A DNA stretch of 64,000 nucleotides from Rhizophagus clarus (Eukaryota > Glomeromycota > Glomeromycetes > Glomerales > Glomeraceae), in NCBI GenBank assembly GCA_015698045.1, contig BLAL01000006.1, positions 744,001-808,000 on the forward strand, in the 5' to 3' direction. Below the pieces are notes generated by a model that did no database searches, was not told the DNA's origin, and was given only the letters and a program-made list of their open reading frames with translations. Below are positions 1-12,800 of the stretch, one piece after another. Each line of letters begins with the position of its first letter. Position 1 is the first letter of the stretch. The position numbers were made by a program, and so were the translations under genes.

Positions 1-760
1 TAGTATGTTTTAGATATTGTTGAGAAAGAAAAAGGCAATAAATTCATCCCGATGATCACATAAAACTTAAACAAATAGTATGAGACTTACGATGATTCAT
101 ATGATATTAATCTTGGAAAGTTGGATAAGTAGAATAAATAAAAAAAAATTGAAGTAATTATTAATTCTTTAGATAAAAAATATTTCAAGAGAAGCTTATC
201 AAAATTTGGCACTTATTGAAGATACAGTATGATAGAAATGAAAAAAGATTCTGATATCTCTTGTTGATTTATCACAACTAACTGTGTTTGAACCAATCGC
301 TATTTAACCTGATATCACCGATAGTTGGAAAAGGAGGTCAGCGCATCAACAAATATTTTAAATTGTATAATACCATTATATTTCGAAAAAGGAATTTTAA
401 TTCCTAGAAGATCAACTTTACATATTTGGATCTCAGGCGATGAGGTTGCAAGTTGGAACATGTGATGATAACTATGACATTATTAAATGATTTAAATAGT
501 TTGCAAAAACCAGATAATCACTATACTTTGGTTTATATCTGGGTGCTGAGACATATAGTATAAGTCTCTTAAAACTCGTTAGCTCTGTTTTGTGTATTTT
601 AAAGGAGAGAGGTTTTAGACAAACAGATTGCAGTCGTTATTGTATTTCAGCTCTGATTGAAAGTTATTGGCGACATACTTGGGAATGAAAGTCGCTAATG
701 TACAATATTTCTGTCCTTGGTGCGATTGCAGCAAAAATAATATTAATATCACGTCAAAAA
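1..760 (+). pseudogene. Decayed copy of a multicopy fungal repeat-family protein
   Basis: Reading across frames on the plus strand gives successive recognisable pieces: a segment around 370-450 reading STLHIWISGDE, a segment around 480-560 resembling LLNDLNSLQKPDNHYTL, and a segment near 680-750 ending in YFCPWCDCSKNN-like residues. I associate this order with a large protein family present in many copies in Rhizophagus-type genomes and probably linked to mobile DNA. Here the pieces are spread over all three frames and interrupted by stops, so no product can be made. The CxWC-type cysteine motif near the end is the best-preserved part. The assignment rests on remembered family similarity, so it is tentative. 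The upstream end lies outside the window. Confidence 0.45.
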
Positions 761-2949
761 CAATCAACAAATCAATGTAAAATTACAATCAAATAAACTA
801 CCGTATTAGAATTTAGAGAACCATTATTTCACATGATATCATTAAAAAATTGGGTGGTTGATAAATTGCACATTTTTTTTTACGAATAACGGATATATTA
901 TGGGAAATAATAATTTCTGATCTTTGCTGTGAAACTACCAAAGAAGAGGTTTGAAAAGATAAAGTCTTATTGGGATGAAAAGACTCAATATGACTTTTCA
1001 ATTTTGACATGAAAATTAAAAATAATCTATTGTAACTTTCCTCATTGGTTCCAGATAAATTAAAAAATTCTAAAGGAATTTGATCTTTTTACCATTTTTT
1101 TAATCAACAACTTGAGCTATAAATTTCGTGCCTTATGGCATGGTAAGAACACAACAGGTGAATTTTTTTCATTATAAGACCAAATCTTGACTATATACTG
1201 TACATTTACAGCTCCTTCCATTAGGACTCCAAACCAAAGTTATTTGTTAGAAGTGGTATCGTGTTCAAGATATATCAACGTATTGTGTAATTATATCATG
1301 TCGCTGAATTTCTTGAAATCCGTCACGAATTTGGATTAACTTCATTTTCCTATTCAGCAGTAGAGAAAAAAAACCATGTGCAAGTATGCCTTTATTACTA
1401 AACACATTAAAAGATAGGGGAAACGAAAATTCACGAGAATGAGATGTTAGAACATGAAAATCGGCAATTATATTTTGATTCAAATACAATAGAATTTCTA
1501 GCTTTCTTAGATAATCAAAAAATATAGATTGCAATAGTAGAATTTATTTTTAACAAATAAAAAAAAAAAATATTTTCTGGATCAAATAATTTTTAATATG
1601 AAAAAAAAAAATTTTCTTCAATTTAAATAATTTTATCTATCTTATTTTAGTTTTTTACTTGATAAAAACCCGTACTATGATCCATCATACTATCTAATAT
1701 AAAGTTTAACTATTTATATAAATATAAGAGTTTTCTTTATATTTGATACTGATCTAAAAAAGTACGAAATTTGACTGAACTGAACCAGCTTCAAACTTAT
1801 TGTTCTTTTTACCATTATCCCTATTACCTTCCATTGAACAGTCATTTCTCCGTAAATTAATAGTTTTTTTAGATTTTTTTACATTTTGTTCATTTCGTTC
1901 GTAGTTGCTATTTTCACTCTCAAGGCATATACAAACAAACAAAACCTAATTGACCTTCTCCATAATTATATCCCTCAATTTTCATCATCCAACACTTTTC
2001 CAATTTCTTTAAAAGCTTTTTCCCTTAAAACTACATAAATAAGAAACCCAAAAGGAAAATAGCGTGTTATAACGGTTTTTGAAAATACCAACAAAAGCAT
2101 CTTCACTGCAATATATTGAAAATACTTGTTTCCAACAGCTGTGTAATGGTTTTGTAATTCTTTAATTATGACTTTTTTCAAATGTAAAAGTTTGGAGTTT
2201 GGAATTGACCAAATATGGGCAGGAACTGTGTTGTAAGGCGTGTTTTAATGTTACGTATCATTAAAGTCCTAAACGATTTTAAACCCTTTAACACGCTTTT
2301 GCAAATTAAACTGTACAACCTAGTTGGATTTTGCATAGACGTGACTAAAAAGAGATAAATATGTATGTAAACAATAACTAAAAAAAAAAGCAAAATAACA
2401 ATTTCATGTTTTAAAAAAAATTAGCAAGTGTCATCCTGAATACCAAGTTATTCGGATGGGTTGCGTGGTGGTCAGATTGGTTGAACGCGTTTTTTTATTG
2501 AGTTATTTTTTTTTTTTTCGTGATTAGTTAGATACAATCTTTTTTGATTTATATATTCACTTGATGTAAACCACACGAATTCCAAACATATTAGTACTGC
2601 GTAACGGGACTGATAAAGGTGTTAAGTCAATTAAATCTAACTAAATTTGCGCATACGAATAATAATTTTATAAAATAATATTATGATTGTTGCAATGTTA
2701 CATGGAATAAAACTCCATACTATTTATTATGCATGATACCATACTGTTAGCATCTTGAAAGTGGAAAACTATCACAACCTTCTTATATGGTAATATTCAT
2801 TAGTTGCATCTTAAGAAGACCGCATAAAAAATGGAATAGCGTGAATGTGTGGGACATTATCAGTTATGACTGATTTAATGATCGTAACAGATGGCATCTC
2901 AGCTAGTTCAATAAAAATACTTCAAATATACCATTCAATATAAATTTTA
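761..2949. other. Gene-poor AT-rich stretch
   Basis: No gene is recognised. Short minus-strand ORFs at 1265-1534, 1975-2181 and 2178-2393 are the longest open stretches. The first contains a segment around SNKGILAHG that faintly resembles the 3' part of the repeat family at 1-760, but in the opposite orientation. The second has a hydrophobic middle that could be a membrane segment. None has convincing splice partners. Confidence 0.4.
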
Positions 2950-3792
2950 TTAATTATAAATACAGGTAGGCTTATGGCCTGGATTTTTGTGTAAGCAACT
3001 ATTAATAAAATAAATTTTTGTTAAATTTTAATTATATACGATAAAATTAAAAATACTATATAATACTTACTGCATACAAAATACGCATTTACATTCACAT
3101 GTCATAGTATCACAACCGGTTGTTTTCTCAATGTATATATTACAACCTGGGCATCTCTTTGTACTCGAAAGATAAGCATCTGTAGCTGAATCTGACTTTG
3201 TTATATTCTCTTCGTATTGATCGCAAGTTTGATCTTCATGCCAAATAACTTCGTGAACATAGCACGATTTTGCACCACAACCTTCACAAATAACAATCGG
3301 ATCTAAAGAAAAAGGAAGTTAAAAAAATTAAAAAAATAAGAAGAAAAATTGCAAGTCACTGATTAAAGCACCATTTCCTTCATGAACTTGTCCACTCCCA
3401 CAAAAAGCCTGACACCATCTAAATTCTGGGATCTTTTGTAGCGCAAGTTTGTAAGACAGTTCATCATATCTAAAAAAAAAAAATAAATAAATAAATAAAT
3501 TGATGTTACGCATAAATAATACCTTCATAACAATGAATATTATTCAGAAGTTAATAAACCTTTCAAATATTTCTTTTGTTGCGATATCCATAACATCATT
3601 CCTATTCATCGGTTTATTACATCCTGGTGTAGGACAGGTGATTTCAATAGATTGTTTTTCATTAATACTCTTCTCAATAATTTTATTAACACACTCTACA
3701 CATATAACGATTTTATGAGTGCATTTTGAAGTTATTCTACAATAATTCCTATTCTCCGTTTCACAGCAAATTAAACACTCATACAGATCCAT
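2950..3792 (-). CDS. RBR-type E3 ubiquitin ligase, four exons
   Basis: Four exons (3560-3792, 3360-3469, 3071-3302, 2950-2998) with GT-AG introns join into 624 nt, 207 aa plus TAA. Residues 1-78 hold a RING1 (CLIC, then CTHKIVICVEC, then CPTPGC). The middle, about 85-145, is an in-between-RING domain (WCQAFCGSGQ, ICEGCGAKSC). Residues 165-193 form RING2: CPGC, then TTGC with Cys178 at the position of the catalytic cysteine of RBR ligases, then CECKCVFCMHC. RBR ligases take ubiquitin from an E2 onto this RING2 cysteine before passing it to substrate, so the protein is predicted to be active. It is shorter than most RBR proteins and has no UBA, ARM or Ariadne extension, so it is a minimal RBR module. 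It is divergently paired with the ubiquitin-like gene at 3986. Confidence 0.88.
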
Positions 3793-3985
3793 GATCTACT
3801 TTGTATCAGAATAATTAAAAAAAAAAAAAAAATAGCTTTTATATTGGCTTGAGATGTTAAATTTATCCATTTATAGTTTAACTTTTTAAAAAGAAATCAA
3901 TCATCTGATGTGTGTTTATAATAGATACACAATTTTTTTAACATATCAATTTATTCTTTTATCCTTTAATCTCTGACAATAAAAA
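3793..3985. promoter_or_regulatory. Shared divergent promoter region
   Basis: The 193 bp between the start codons of the RBR ligase (minus) and the ubiquitin-like gene (plus) must contain both promoters and 5' leaders. It is AT-rich with a long A run near 3820-3832. No specific operator is evident. The arrangement allows co-expression. Confidence 0.5.
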
Positions 3986-4447
3986 ATGTTTATTTATGTT
4001 AAATTTAGGCTTAGAGCTAGAATCGAAGTTAATCCCTATGACACGATTCTACAAGTCAAAAGTCAAATCAAAGCTCTTCACGGGATTGATGAAAGCCAAC
4101 AATTATTATATCTTGGAAGCCAAAGGCTTGAGAACGAAAGGACCATAAATGATTATAACATTAGAGAAAATGATCAAATTAGACTCACCATTATCGTCAC
4201 TGGTGGCTTTCAAATATTTGTTGAAGATTTAAATGGAAGATCAACTCCTCTTCAAGTACAGTCTTCTTATACCATCAGAAGAGTTAAAGAACTATATTAT
4301 GAAAAGAAGGGTTTGCAAGTAGATAAACAAAGATACATCTTTGGGGGCCAACCACTTTTAGATGACAGAACATTGTCGAGTTATAATATTAGGTCAAGGA
4401 ATACTATAAACCTTGTTTACAGATTAAATGGTGGATTTTCTTTTTGA
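3986..4447 (+). CDS. Tandem two-unit ubiquitin-like protein precursor
   Basis: A single-exon 153-aa protein made of two ubiquitin-like units joined head to tail. Unit 1 spans residues 1-74 and unit 2 spans 75-150. Each ends in Gly-Gly (73-74 and 149-150), followed by Phe, and the protein ends with a three-residue tail, FSF. Unit 2 aligns colinearly with ubiquitin over 76 residues (FQIFVEDLNG at the start, SSYNI and LVYRLNGG near the end). Unit 1 is more divergent. The GG junction plus short tail is the layout of polyubiquitin precursors cut by deubiquitinases, and also resembles ISG15 or FAT10-like di-ubiquitin folds. The residue matching Lys48 in unit 2 is not lysine. It may be processed to free modifiers or kept as a linear fusion; the sequence cannot decide. 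The adjacent RBR ligase suggests a linked function. Confidence 0.85.
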   Translation: MFIYVKFRLRARIEVNPYDTILQVKSQIKALHGIDESQQLLYLGSQRLENERTINDYNIRENDQIRLTIIVTGGFQIFVEDLNGRSTPLQVQSSYTIRRVKELYYEKKGLQVDKQRYIFGGQPLLDDRTLSSYNIRSRNTINLVYRLNGGFSF

Positions 4448-5708
4448 TTGAATGGATGTTGTATTATGATATCATGTTTATTCGCTTTATTTAGGAGGTA
4501 ATTGAGATAGTTTTATGTAATTAAACATATAATAAAGTGATATAAGCTTCTTTATTTCTGTAAATATATCATTATGAATTAATGTTATTTATTAAAAGTC
4601 ACGGGTTAGCGAATATTTTTTACTTCTTGTTTATTTTCGGATTTTTATCAACTGAAGCAATGACAATTGATGCAGTAAAAATGAGTCACACTTTCTGATT
4701 GTGTGTAGAAGGTTCTAGTAACTAGTTACACTTACGTGTCCAATCAAAATTTGTCATTACCTTTTTTCCGTATATACTCATAAAAGTGATACATTCAAGG
4801 AAATTATTTACAGAAACATGGAAGGAAACAAAATATTCAGCGTATTTTCTGACAAATGTGATGGATATATATATATAGTGTTAGAACCGGAAAAAAATAT
4901 CAAATAGTAAGAACTCGAAAATAATAATTTTAAAAAATATTCGACCCTTCTAATGTTGGTTATTTCTTACAGGTTAAATTTTGTGTAATACAATTTCCAT
5001 TCTTGCATCGTATGATTATAAGTTTAATTAAAAAATGACTACGTGTAATACAAATGGATACTATTATCATTGAAATTATCCATGGTACGTAGTTTCATGG
5101 AATTTTAATTTTAAATTCGTGAGCGTTCTCCTCTTGTTTGTAATCAATGTAATCAGTAATTTTTACAGTTACCAATTAAAAGCTGAATTTAGAACCGTCT
5201 TGTTTCATGGTCTTCTGTCCATAACTTGAGAAAGTGAGTAGACCAAATACATAAATAAATAAATTCGTACTTCTTAAAAAGAAACTATATTATAGTTCAT
5301 GACAAATCAATAAATTTTCTAATAACGAAAATATATTACAGAAATGTAAAGTATTAGCTTTGTTCATTATAATGATCCTAAATATAAATATACAAATAAT
5401 TTAATGGATTCAGGGGAAAACAGCCAGAAAGCGGATGTAAAGAAAACCTATAAGAAGAAAAAAAAATAACAAAAATAAACTATACTGTGTCATTAATTTA
5501 AACTAAACTACCTAAAAACTCCAACTTTCTAACAATTTTACGAAAGTACTGACGAAGGATCGCGTATTTAAAGCTTTTATAACTTTTAGGTATTTGTCTT
5601 CAGATTCTTCATTGTATGATTCCTTCTTTGTATCCTTTGCAGATCTAAACAAAGGCTAATTTTATTTATTTTTAGGATCATTAGTACAGTTTGTCAAGTT
5701 GTTACAAA
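4448..5708. other. Intergenic, nothing recognised
   Basis: AT-rich spacer between the ubiquitin-like gene and a MITE. It holds only very short ORFs and a short (TA)n tract near 4865-4876. No conserved domain, tRNA-like structure or repeat was recognised. Confidence 0.4.
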
Positions 5709-6083
5709 TACCGTATTCTTCCGATTTTAAGCACCACATTTTTTCCGGCTAAAGTTGGCGGGGTGGTGCCTAAATTCGGAAGTATTTTTTTTTTACTTAA
5801 AATTCTTTTTTTTTTCACATTTTTACACATCGGAATTTTTGTACTTGTGTATCTCAATAATTTTTTATCATGTTCTATATAATTGCGAAATTGCGATGAT
5901 ACATGATGAAAGAGAAATTGAATTGATTAATTGTAAATAAAGTTTATTTTGAATAAAATATGAAATTTAATAAAGAAAAATTAAAATATGAGGTGGTGCT
6001 TATTTTTGTTTTTCAAGTATTTTGGTCAAAAGTCGGGGTGGTGCTTAAATTCGGGTGGTGCTTAAAATCGGGAGAATACGGTA
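5709..6083. mobile_element. Non-autonomous pogo-type MITE (375 bp with TA duplications)
   Basis: Starts TACCGTATTCTTCCG and ends with the inverted copy, flanked by a TA target duplication (5709-5710 and 6082-6083). Both ends carry the repeated GGTGGTGCTTA motif. The right-hand 130 bp closely match the right end of the complete element at 22955-24760, including the block around GGTGCTTATTTTTG and the doubled GGTGGTGCTTAAA. It therefore looks like an internally deleted derivative that could be moved by the transposase encoded there. The small ORFs inside are not genes. Confidence 0.85.
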
Positions 6084-6826
6084 TATAAAAAATGTAAATT
6101 CTAAACTAAACCATAATCTAAATATAACTAAGTTAATTAAAACCCAGCTCCAACTCGTCATGACCGGTAACCCCTCGGCTCTACATTCTGAACGAAGAAC
6201 CAGACATCATGGGCACCGTGTGTAGTCACGGTTGTGGGGTTGCTTAAGGGGTATGATAACAATTTTGGCTTTGTCGATCAATGATCTTCCATATGACAGA
6301 TACCCTATAGACGTTCGGCTAAACAAAGGCCAACCATAATTCTTTGTTTTATGACAGATGATCGAAAATTTACCACGTGATTAAGGTCACATGTATGTTA
6401 CGTTTTTTACGCCGTTATGTACACATCCAGATTTTAAATGGCATTTATAAAAAAGTTTGTTAACCTTTTTTGTAGTAAAATTCTATCACGTGTAAATTGA
6501 TATCGTACCGTACGTAAACCAATATTTTACGTACTTTGAAATTCGAACGTTTGTACTTATTTATATTTGATGCAATGTTTTTTTCCTCCGTTTATTTTTT
6601 GAATAATTATCATATGTAGCTAAATAGTCTTCAGGGAGCTCTTTTTCACACACTATGTCGACTTCAAAAAAATGATCATCCATCTTTGTTGTGCATATGT
6701 CTCGTGACCAATATACAAAGTATTATATAAACAGGCTCATTCGGGATTTGTTTATTTTTTTGCGATTTTACACATTATTCTACCTTTATTATTAATCGCT
6801 CGTTATATTATATATAAATCAAGTCA
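6084..6826. other. Upstream region of the kinase array gene
   Basis: No gene is seen. A TATATATAAAT stretch lies about 10-20 bp before the start codon at 6827 and could act as a TATA-like element. The segment near 6140-6250 is less AT-rich than its surroundings, but no coding frame was recognised there. Confidence 0.35.
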
Positions 6827-9800
6827 ATGGATAATGAAAGTGATAGCGCTATATGTAAACAATGTTTTTATGTATGTGATGCAAAGCGCTTTCAACAAAA
6901 TTTTGATAATTGGACTAGCGGTAACGATGTTATTGATAAATTTATTCAAGATACTCAACTATCAGCTCATTGTGATTCAAGTAAAGTATTAGAATGGATA
7001 CCCTATGATAAATTTAGTGATTGCAATTATAGTGCAGAAAAGAACGTGATTAAGGCAAATTGGTATGGTAAAAATTGGAAAATTGAGGATAAGAACCACA
7101 ATGTGTCTGTTATTCTAAAAAGCCTAAATAACCTAAAAAATATTGCAACGGAATTTTTTAATGAGGTATTTTAAATTTATTTAATGCGACTGTGAAATAT
7201 TTAATTCTTATCAATATTTTGCATTTGTAGATCAATGTAGCTTTTGGAATAACTCAGGATCCAAAAACGAAAAATTATATGATGGTTTTAGGTGATGAAT
7301 GTAAAGAATGTAATAAAATATGTAATGCAATGCATTTTCAACAAAATTTTGGAAATTGGACTAGTGGTAATGATGATATTGACAAATTAATTCAAGCCAT
7401 TCAGTTATCAACTCATGATGATCTAAGTAAAGCGTTAGAGTGGATACCTTATGATAAAATTATTAATGCTAAATATATTACAGAAAGCGAGTTTGGAAAA
7501 GAATATAGCGCAAATTGGATTGATGGAAAGTTAAAATATTGGAGTAATTATAGTCAAAATTGGGAAAGAGTAGGTCAAAAAATATTTGTAAATTTGAAAA
7601 GTTTGAATAATTTAAAAAACCTTACATTAAAATTCGTAAATGAGGTAATTCATCATTTTATAAAAAAATTTAAATTTTAATACTTTATTAACAATATACT
7701 AAAATTAACATTTATTTATAGATTAAAATTGATTACGAATTTTATGGAATAACACAGGACCCAAAAACAAAAAATTATATAATGGTTTTGAATAATAATA
7801 AATGTAAAGAATGTAACAAAATTTGTAATGCAATGCATTTTCAACAAAATTTTGGAAATTGGACTAGCGGTAGTGATGATATTGACAAATTAATTCAAGT
7901 CATTCAGTTATCAACTCATGATGATACAAGTAAAGCATTAGAATGGTTACCTTATGATAAATTTATTAATATCAAGTATATTGCAGAAAGTGAGTTTGGA
8001 AAAGAATATAGTGCAAATTGGATTGATGGAAAGTTAGAATTTTGGAATAATTATAGTTATGATTGGAAGAGAACAGGTCAAAAAATGTTTGTAAATTTGA
8101 GAAATTTAAATAATTCAAAAAATCTTACATTAAAATTTATAAATGAGGTAATTGTAATTTATTAATTTATGACGATTTTATATTCTAATTTTTATTAATA
8201 TACTATTATACATATTCGTAGATTAAAGAAGATTATGAATTGTATGGAATAACCCAGAATTTGGAAACAAAAACTTATATGATTGCTTTAAATAGTAAAT
8301 GTAAAGAATGTAACAGTATATGTAATGCAATGCGTTTTCAACAAAATTTTAATAATTGGACTAGCGGTAATGATGTTATTGATAAATTTATTCAAGATAC
8401 TCAACTATCAGCCCATAATGACTTAAGTAAAGTATTAGAATGGATGTCTTATGATAAGTTTAGTAATTGCAAATATATTACAGAAAATAAAGTGATTAAG
8501 GCAAGTTGGAGTGATTGGAGCAGAAATATTTACAATAAGTTTGTGATCTTGAAAAGCATAAATAATTTAAATAATATTGCAATGGAATTTTTTAATGAGG
8601 TATTTTAATTTATATTAATGCAATTATGAAATGTTTAATTATTACTAATATTTGTTATTTGTATTTGTAGATTGATAGAGCTATTGGAATAACTCAAAGT
8701 TCTGAAACAAAAAATTATATGATGATTTTAAGTGATGTGTGTGAAAAATGTAACTATGCATGTAATGCAATATGTTTTCAAAGGAATTTTGATAGTTGGA
8801 CCAGTGGTAATGATGATATTGATGAATTAATTCAAAATGCTCAGTTATTAGCTCATGATGATGCAAGCGAAGCATTAGAATGGATACCTTATGATAAGTT
8901 TATTAATATTAAATATATTACAGAAAATGAGTTTGGAAAAGAATATAGTGCGAATTGGATTGATGGAAAGTTCAAATCTTGGAATAATTATAATCAAGAT
9001 TGGAGAAGAATAGGCCAAAAAATGTTTGTAAATTTGAAAAGTTTAAATAATTCAAATAATCTTACATTAAAATTTGTAAATGAGGTAATTCATTATTTTA
9101 TGAAAAAATTTAAATTTTTAATTATTATTAACCATATACTGAAATTAACTTACATTTGTAGATTAAAATTGATTCCGAATTTTACGGAATAACGCAGGAC
9201 CCAAAGACAAAAAATTATATAATGGTTTTAAATAAAAATAAATGTAAAGAATGTAACAAAATTTGTAATGCAATGCATTTTCAACAAAATTTTGGAAATT
9301 GGACTAGCGGCAGTGATGATATTGACGAATTAATTCAAGCCATTCAGTTATCAACTCATGATGATCCAAGTAAAGCATTCGAATGGATACCTTATGATAA
9401 AATTATTAATGCTAAATATATTACAGAAAGCGAGTTTGGAAAAGAGTATAGTGCAAATTGGATTGATGGAAAGTTAGAATCTTGGAATAATTATAATCAA
9501 GGTTGGAGAAGAATAGGTCAAAAAATGTTTGTAAATTTGAAAAGTTTGAATAATTCAAAGAATCTTACATTAAAATTTGTGAATGAGGTAATCTATTATT
9601 CTATAAAAAAAAATTAAGTTTCACTTTTTTATTAACAATGTACTAAAATTAACATTTATTTATAGATTAAAATTAATTACGAATTTTATGGAATAACACA
9701 GGACCCAAAAACAAAAAATTATATAATGGTTTTGAATAAAAATAAATGTAAAGAATGTAACAAAATTTGTAATGCAATGCATTTTCAACAAAATTTTGGA

Positions 9801-12800
9801 AATTGGACTAGTGATAATGATGATATTGACGAATTAATTCAAGCCATTCAGTTATCAACTCATGATGATCCAAGTAAAGCATTAGAATGGATACCTTATG
9901 ATAAAATTATTAATGCTAAATATATTACAGAAAGCGAGTTTGGAAAAGAGTATAGTGCAAATTGGATTGATGGAAAGTTAGAATCTTGGAATAATTATAA
10001 TCAAGGTTGGGGAAGAATAGGTCAAAAAATGTTTGTAAATTTGAAAAGTTTAAATAATTCAAAAAATCTTACATTAAAATTTGTAAATGAGGTAATTAAT
10101 CATTGTATAAAAATTAAATTTAATCTTTTATTAACTATATACTGATATTAACATATATTTGTAGATTAAAGAAGATTATGAATTGTATGGAATAACCCAG
10201 AATTTGGAAACAAAAACTTATATGATTGTTTTAAATAATAAATGTAAAGAATGTAATAAAATATGTAATGCAATGATTTTTCAACAAAACTTTGGAAAAT
10301 GGACTAGTGATAATAATGATATTGACGAATTAATTCAAGCCACTCAGTTATTAACTCATAATGATCCAAGTAAGGCATTAGAATGGATACCTTATGATAA
10401 ATTAATTAATATTAAATATATTGCAGAAAGTGAGTTTGAAAAAGAGTATAGTGCAAATTGGATTGATGGAAAGTTAAAATTTTGGAGTAATTATTGTCAA
10501 AATTGGGAAAGAGGTCAAAAAATATTTGTAAAGTTGAAAAGTTTAAATAATTCAAAGAATCTTACATTAAAATTTATAAAAGAGGTAATTTATCATTTTA
10601 TGAAAAAAATTTAAATTTCAATTTTTTTTTTAACAATATATTAAAATTAACATTTATTTATAGATTAAAATTGATTACGAATTTTATGGAATAACACAGG
10701 ACCCAAAAACTAACAATTATATAATGGTTTTAAATAATAATAAATGTAAAGAATGTAGCAAAATTTGTAATGCAATGTACTTTCAACAAAATTTTGGCAA
10801 TTGGACTAGTTGTAATGATGATATTGATGAATTAATTCAAGCCATTCAGTTATCAACTCATGAGTATGCAAGCAAAGCATTAGAATGGATACCTTATGAT
10901 AAATTTATTAATATTAAGTATATTGCTGAAAGTGAGTTTGGAAAAGAATATAGTGCAAATTGGATCGAAGGAAAGTTAGAATCTTGGAATAATTATAGTG
11001 AAGATTGGAGAAGAATAGGTCAAAAAATGTTTGTGAATTTGAAAGGTTTAAATAATTCAAAAAATCTTACATTAAAATTTATAAATGAGGTAATTTATTA
11101 TTTTATGAAAAATTTTAAATGTTAATTTTATTAATCATATATATTATATATTTGTAGATTAAAGAAGATTATGAAGTGTATGGAATAACTCAAAATTCAG
11201 AAACAAAAACTTATATGATTGTCTTAAGTAATAAATGTAAAGAATGTAAAAATATATGCAATGTGATGTGTTTTCGACAAAATTTTGGTAATTGGACTAG
11301 TGGTAATAATGATATTGATAAATTAATTCAAGTTATTCAGTTATCAACTCATGATTATGCAAGTAAAGCATTAGAATGGATACCTTATGATAAATTTATT
11401 AATATTAAATATATTGCAGAAAGCGAGTTTGGAAAAGAGTATAATGCAAATTGGATTGATGGAATGTTAGACTTTTGGGATAATTATAGCCAAAATTGGA
11501 TAAGAACAGGTCAAAAAATGTTTGTAAATTTGAAAAGTTTAAATAACTCAGAAAATCTTACATTAAAATTTGTAAATGAGGTAATTTATTTATTTCATAA
11601 AAAATTTTAAATTTTAATTTTTACTAATTATTTATTATATATTTGTAGATTAAAGAAGATTATGAATTGTATGGGGTAACTCAAAATCCTGAAACAAAAA
11701 CTTATATGATTGTTTTAAATAATAAATGTAAAAAATGTAACAATATATGCAATGCAATGCGTTTTCAACAAAATTTTAATAATTGGACTAGTGGTAATGA
11801 TGCTATTGATAAATTTATTCAAGATACTCAGCTATTAGCTCATTATGATTCAAGTAAAGTATTAGAATGGATACCTTATAATAGATTTGACGATTACAAA
11901 CACGTTACAGAAAATAAAGTGATCAAAACAATTTGGTATGGTAAAGACAAGCATATGAAACTCAATGTACCTGTATTTCTGAAAAGTATAAATAACTTAA
12001 ATAATATTGCAACGGAACTTTTTAAGGTATTTTAATTTATTTAATTCAATTGCAAAATGTTTAATTTTTTTTACTGATATTTGTATTTGTAGATTAATAA
12101 TAAAGCTTTTGGAATAACTCAAAATCCAAAAACAAAAAATTATATGATGGTTTTAAGTAATATATGTGAAAAATGTAATTGTACATGCAATGCAATACTC
12201 TTTCAAATGAATTTTTGTAATTGGGCTAGTGGTAATGATGATATTGACAAATTAATTCAAACCATTCAGCTATCAACCCATGAGTATGCAAGTAAAGCAT
12301 TAGAATGGATACCTTATGATAAATTTATTAATATTAAATATATTGCAGAAAGCGAATTTGGAAAAGAGTATAGTGCAAATTGGATTGATGGAAGGTTAAA
12401 ATATTGGAATATTGTTAGTCAAAATTGGGAAAGAATAGGTCAAAAAATGCTTGTAAATTTGAAAAGTTTAAATAATTCAAAAAATCTTACATTAAAGTTT
12501 ATAAATAAGGTAATTTATTACTTTATGAAAAAATTTAAATTTTAATTTTTACCAACTATATACTAAAATTAACATATATTTGTAGATTAAAATTGATTAT
12601 GAATTTTATGGAATAACACAGGATCCGGTAACAAAAAATTATATTATGGTTTTGAATAATAATAAATGTAAAGAATGTAACAAAATATGTAGTTCAAGGC
12701 ATTTTCAACAAAATTTTGGAAATTGGACTAGTGATAATGATGATATTGACGAATTAATTCAAGTCATTCAGTTATCAACTCATGATAATCCAAGTAAAGC

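Noticed and set aside
2450..2520. Possible tRNA-like segment near GGTGGTCAGATTGGTTGAACGC
   Set aside because: No acceptor stem or matching T-arm could be paired; no tRNA gene could be supported anywhere in the window.
5691..5940. Two short hydrophobic ORFs
   Set aside because: They lie inside the inverted-repeat MITE and across its end; the composition comes from T runs.
8681..8875. Minus-strand ORF rich in His, Tyr and Phe opposite the kinase array
   Set aside because: It is the antisense of a well-supported repeated exon and has a biased composition with no domain.
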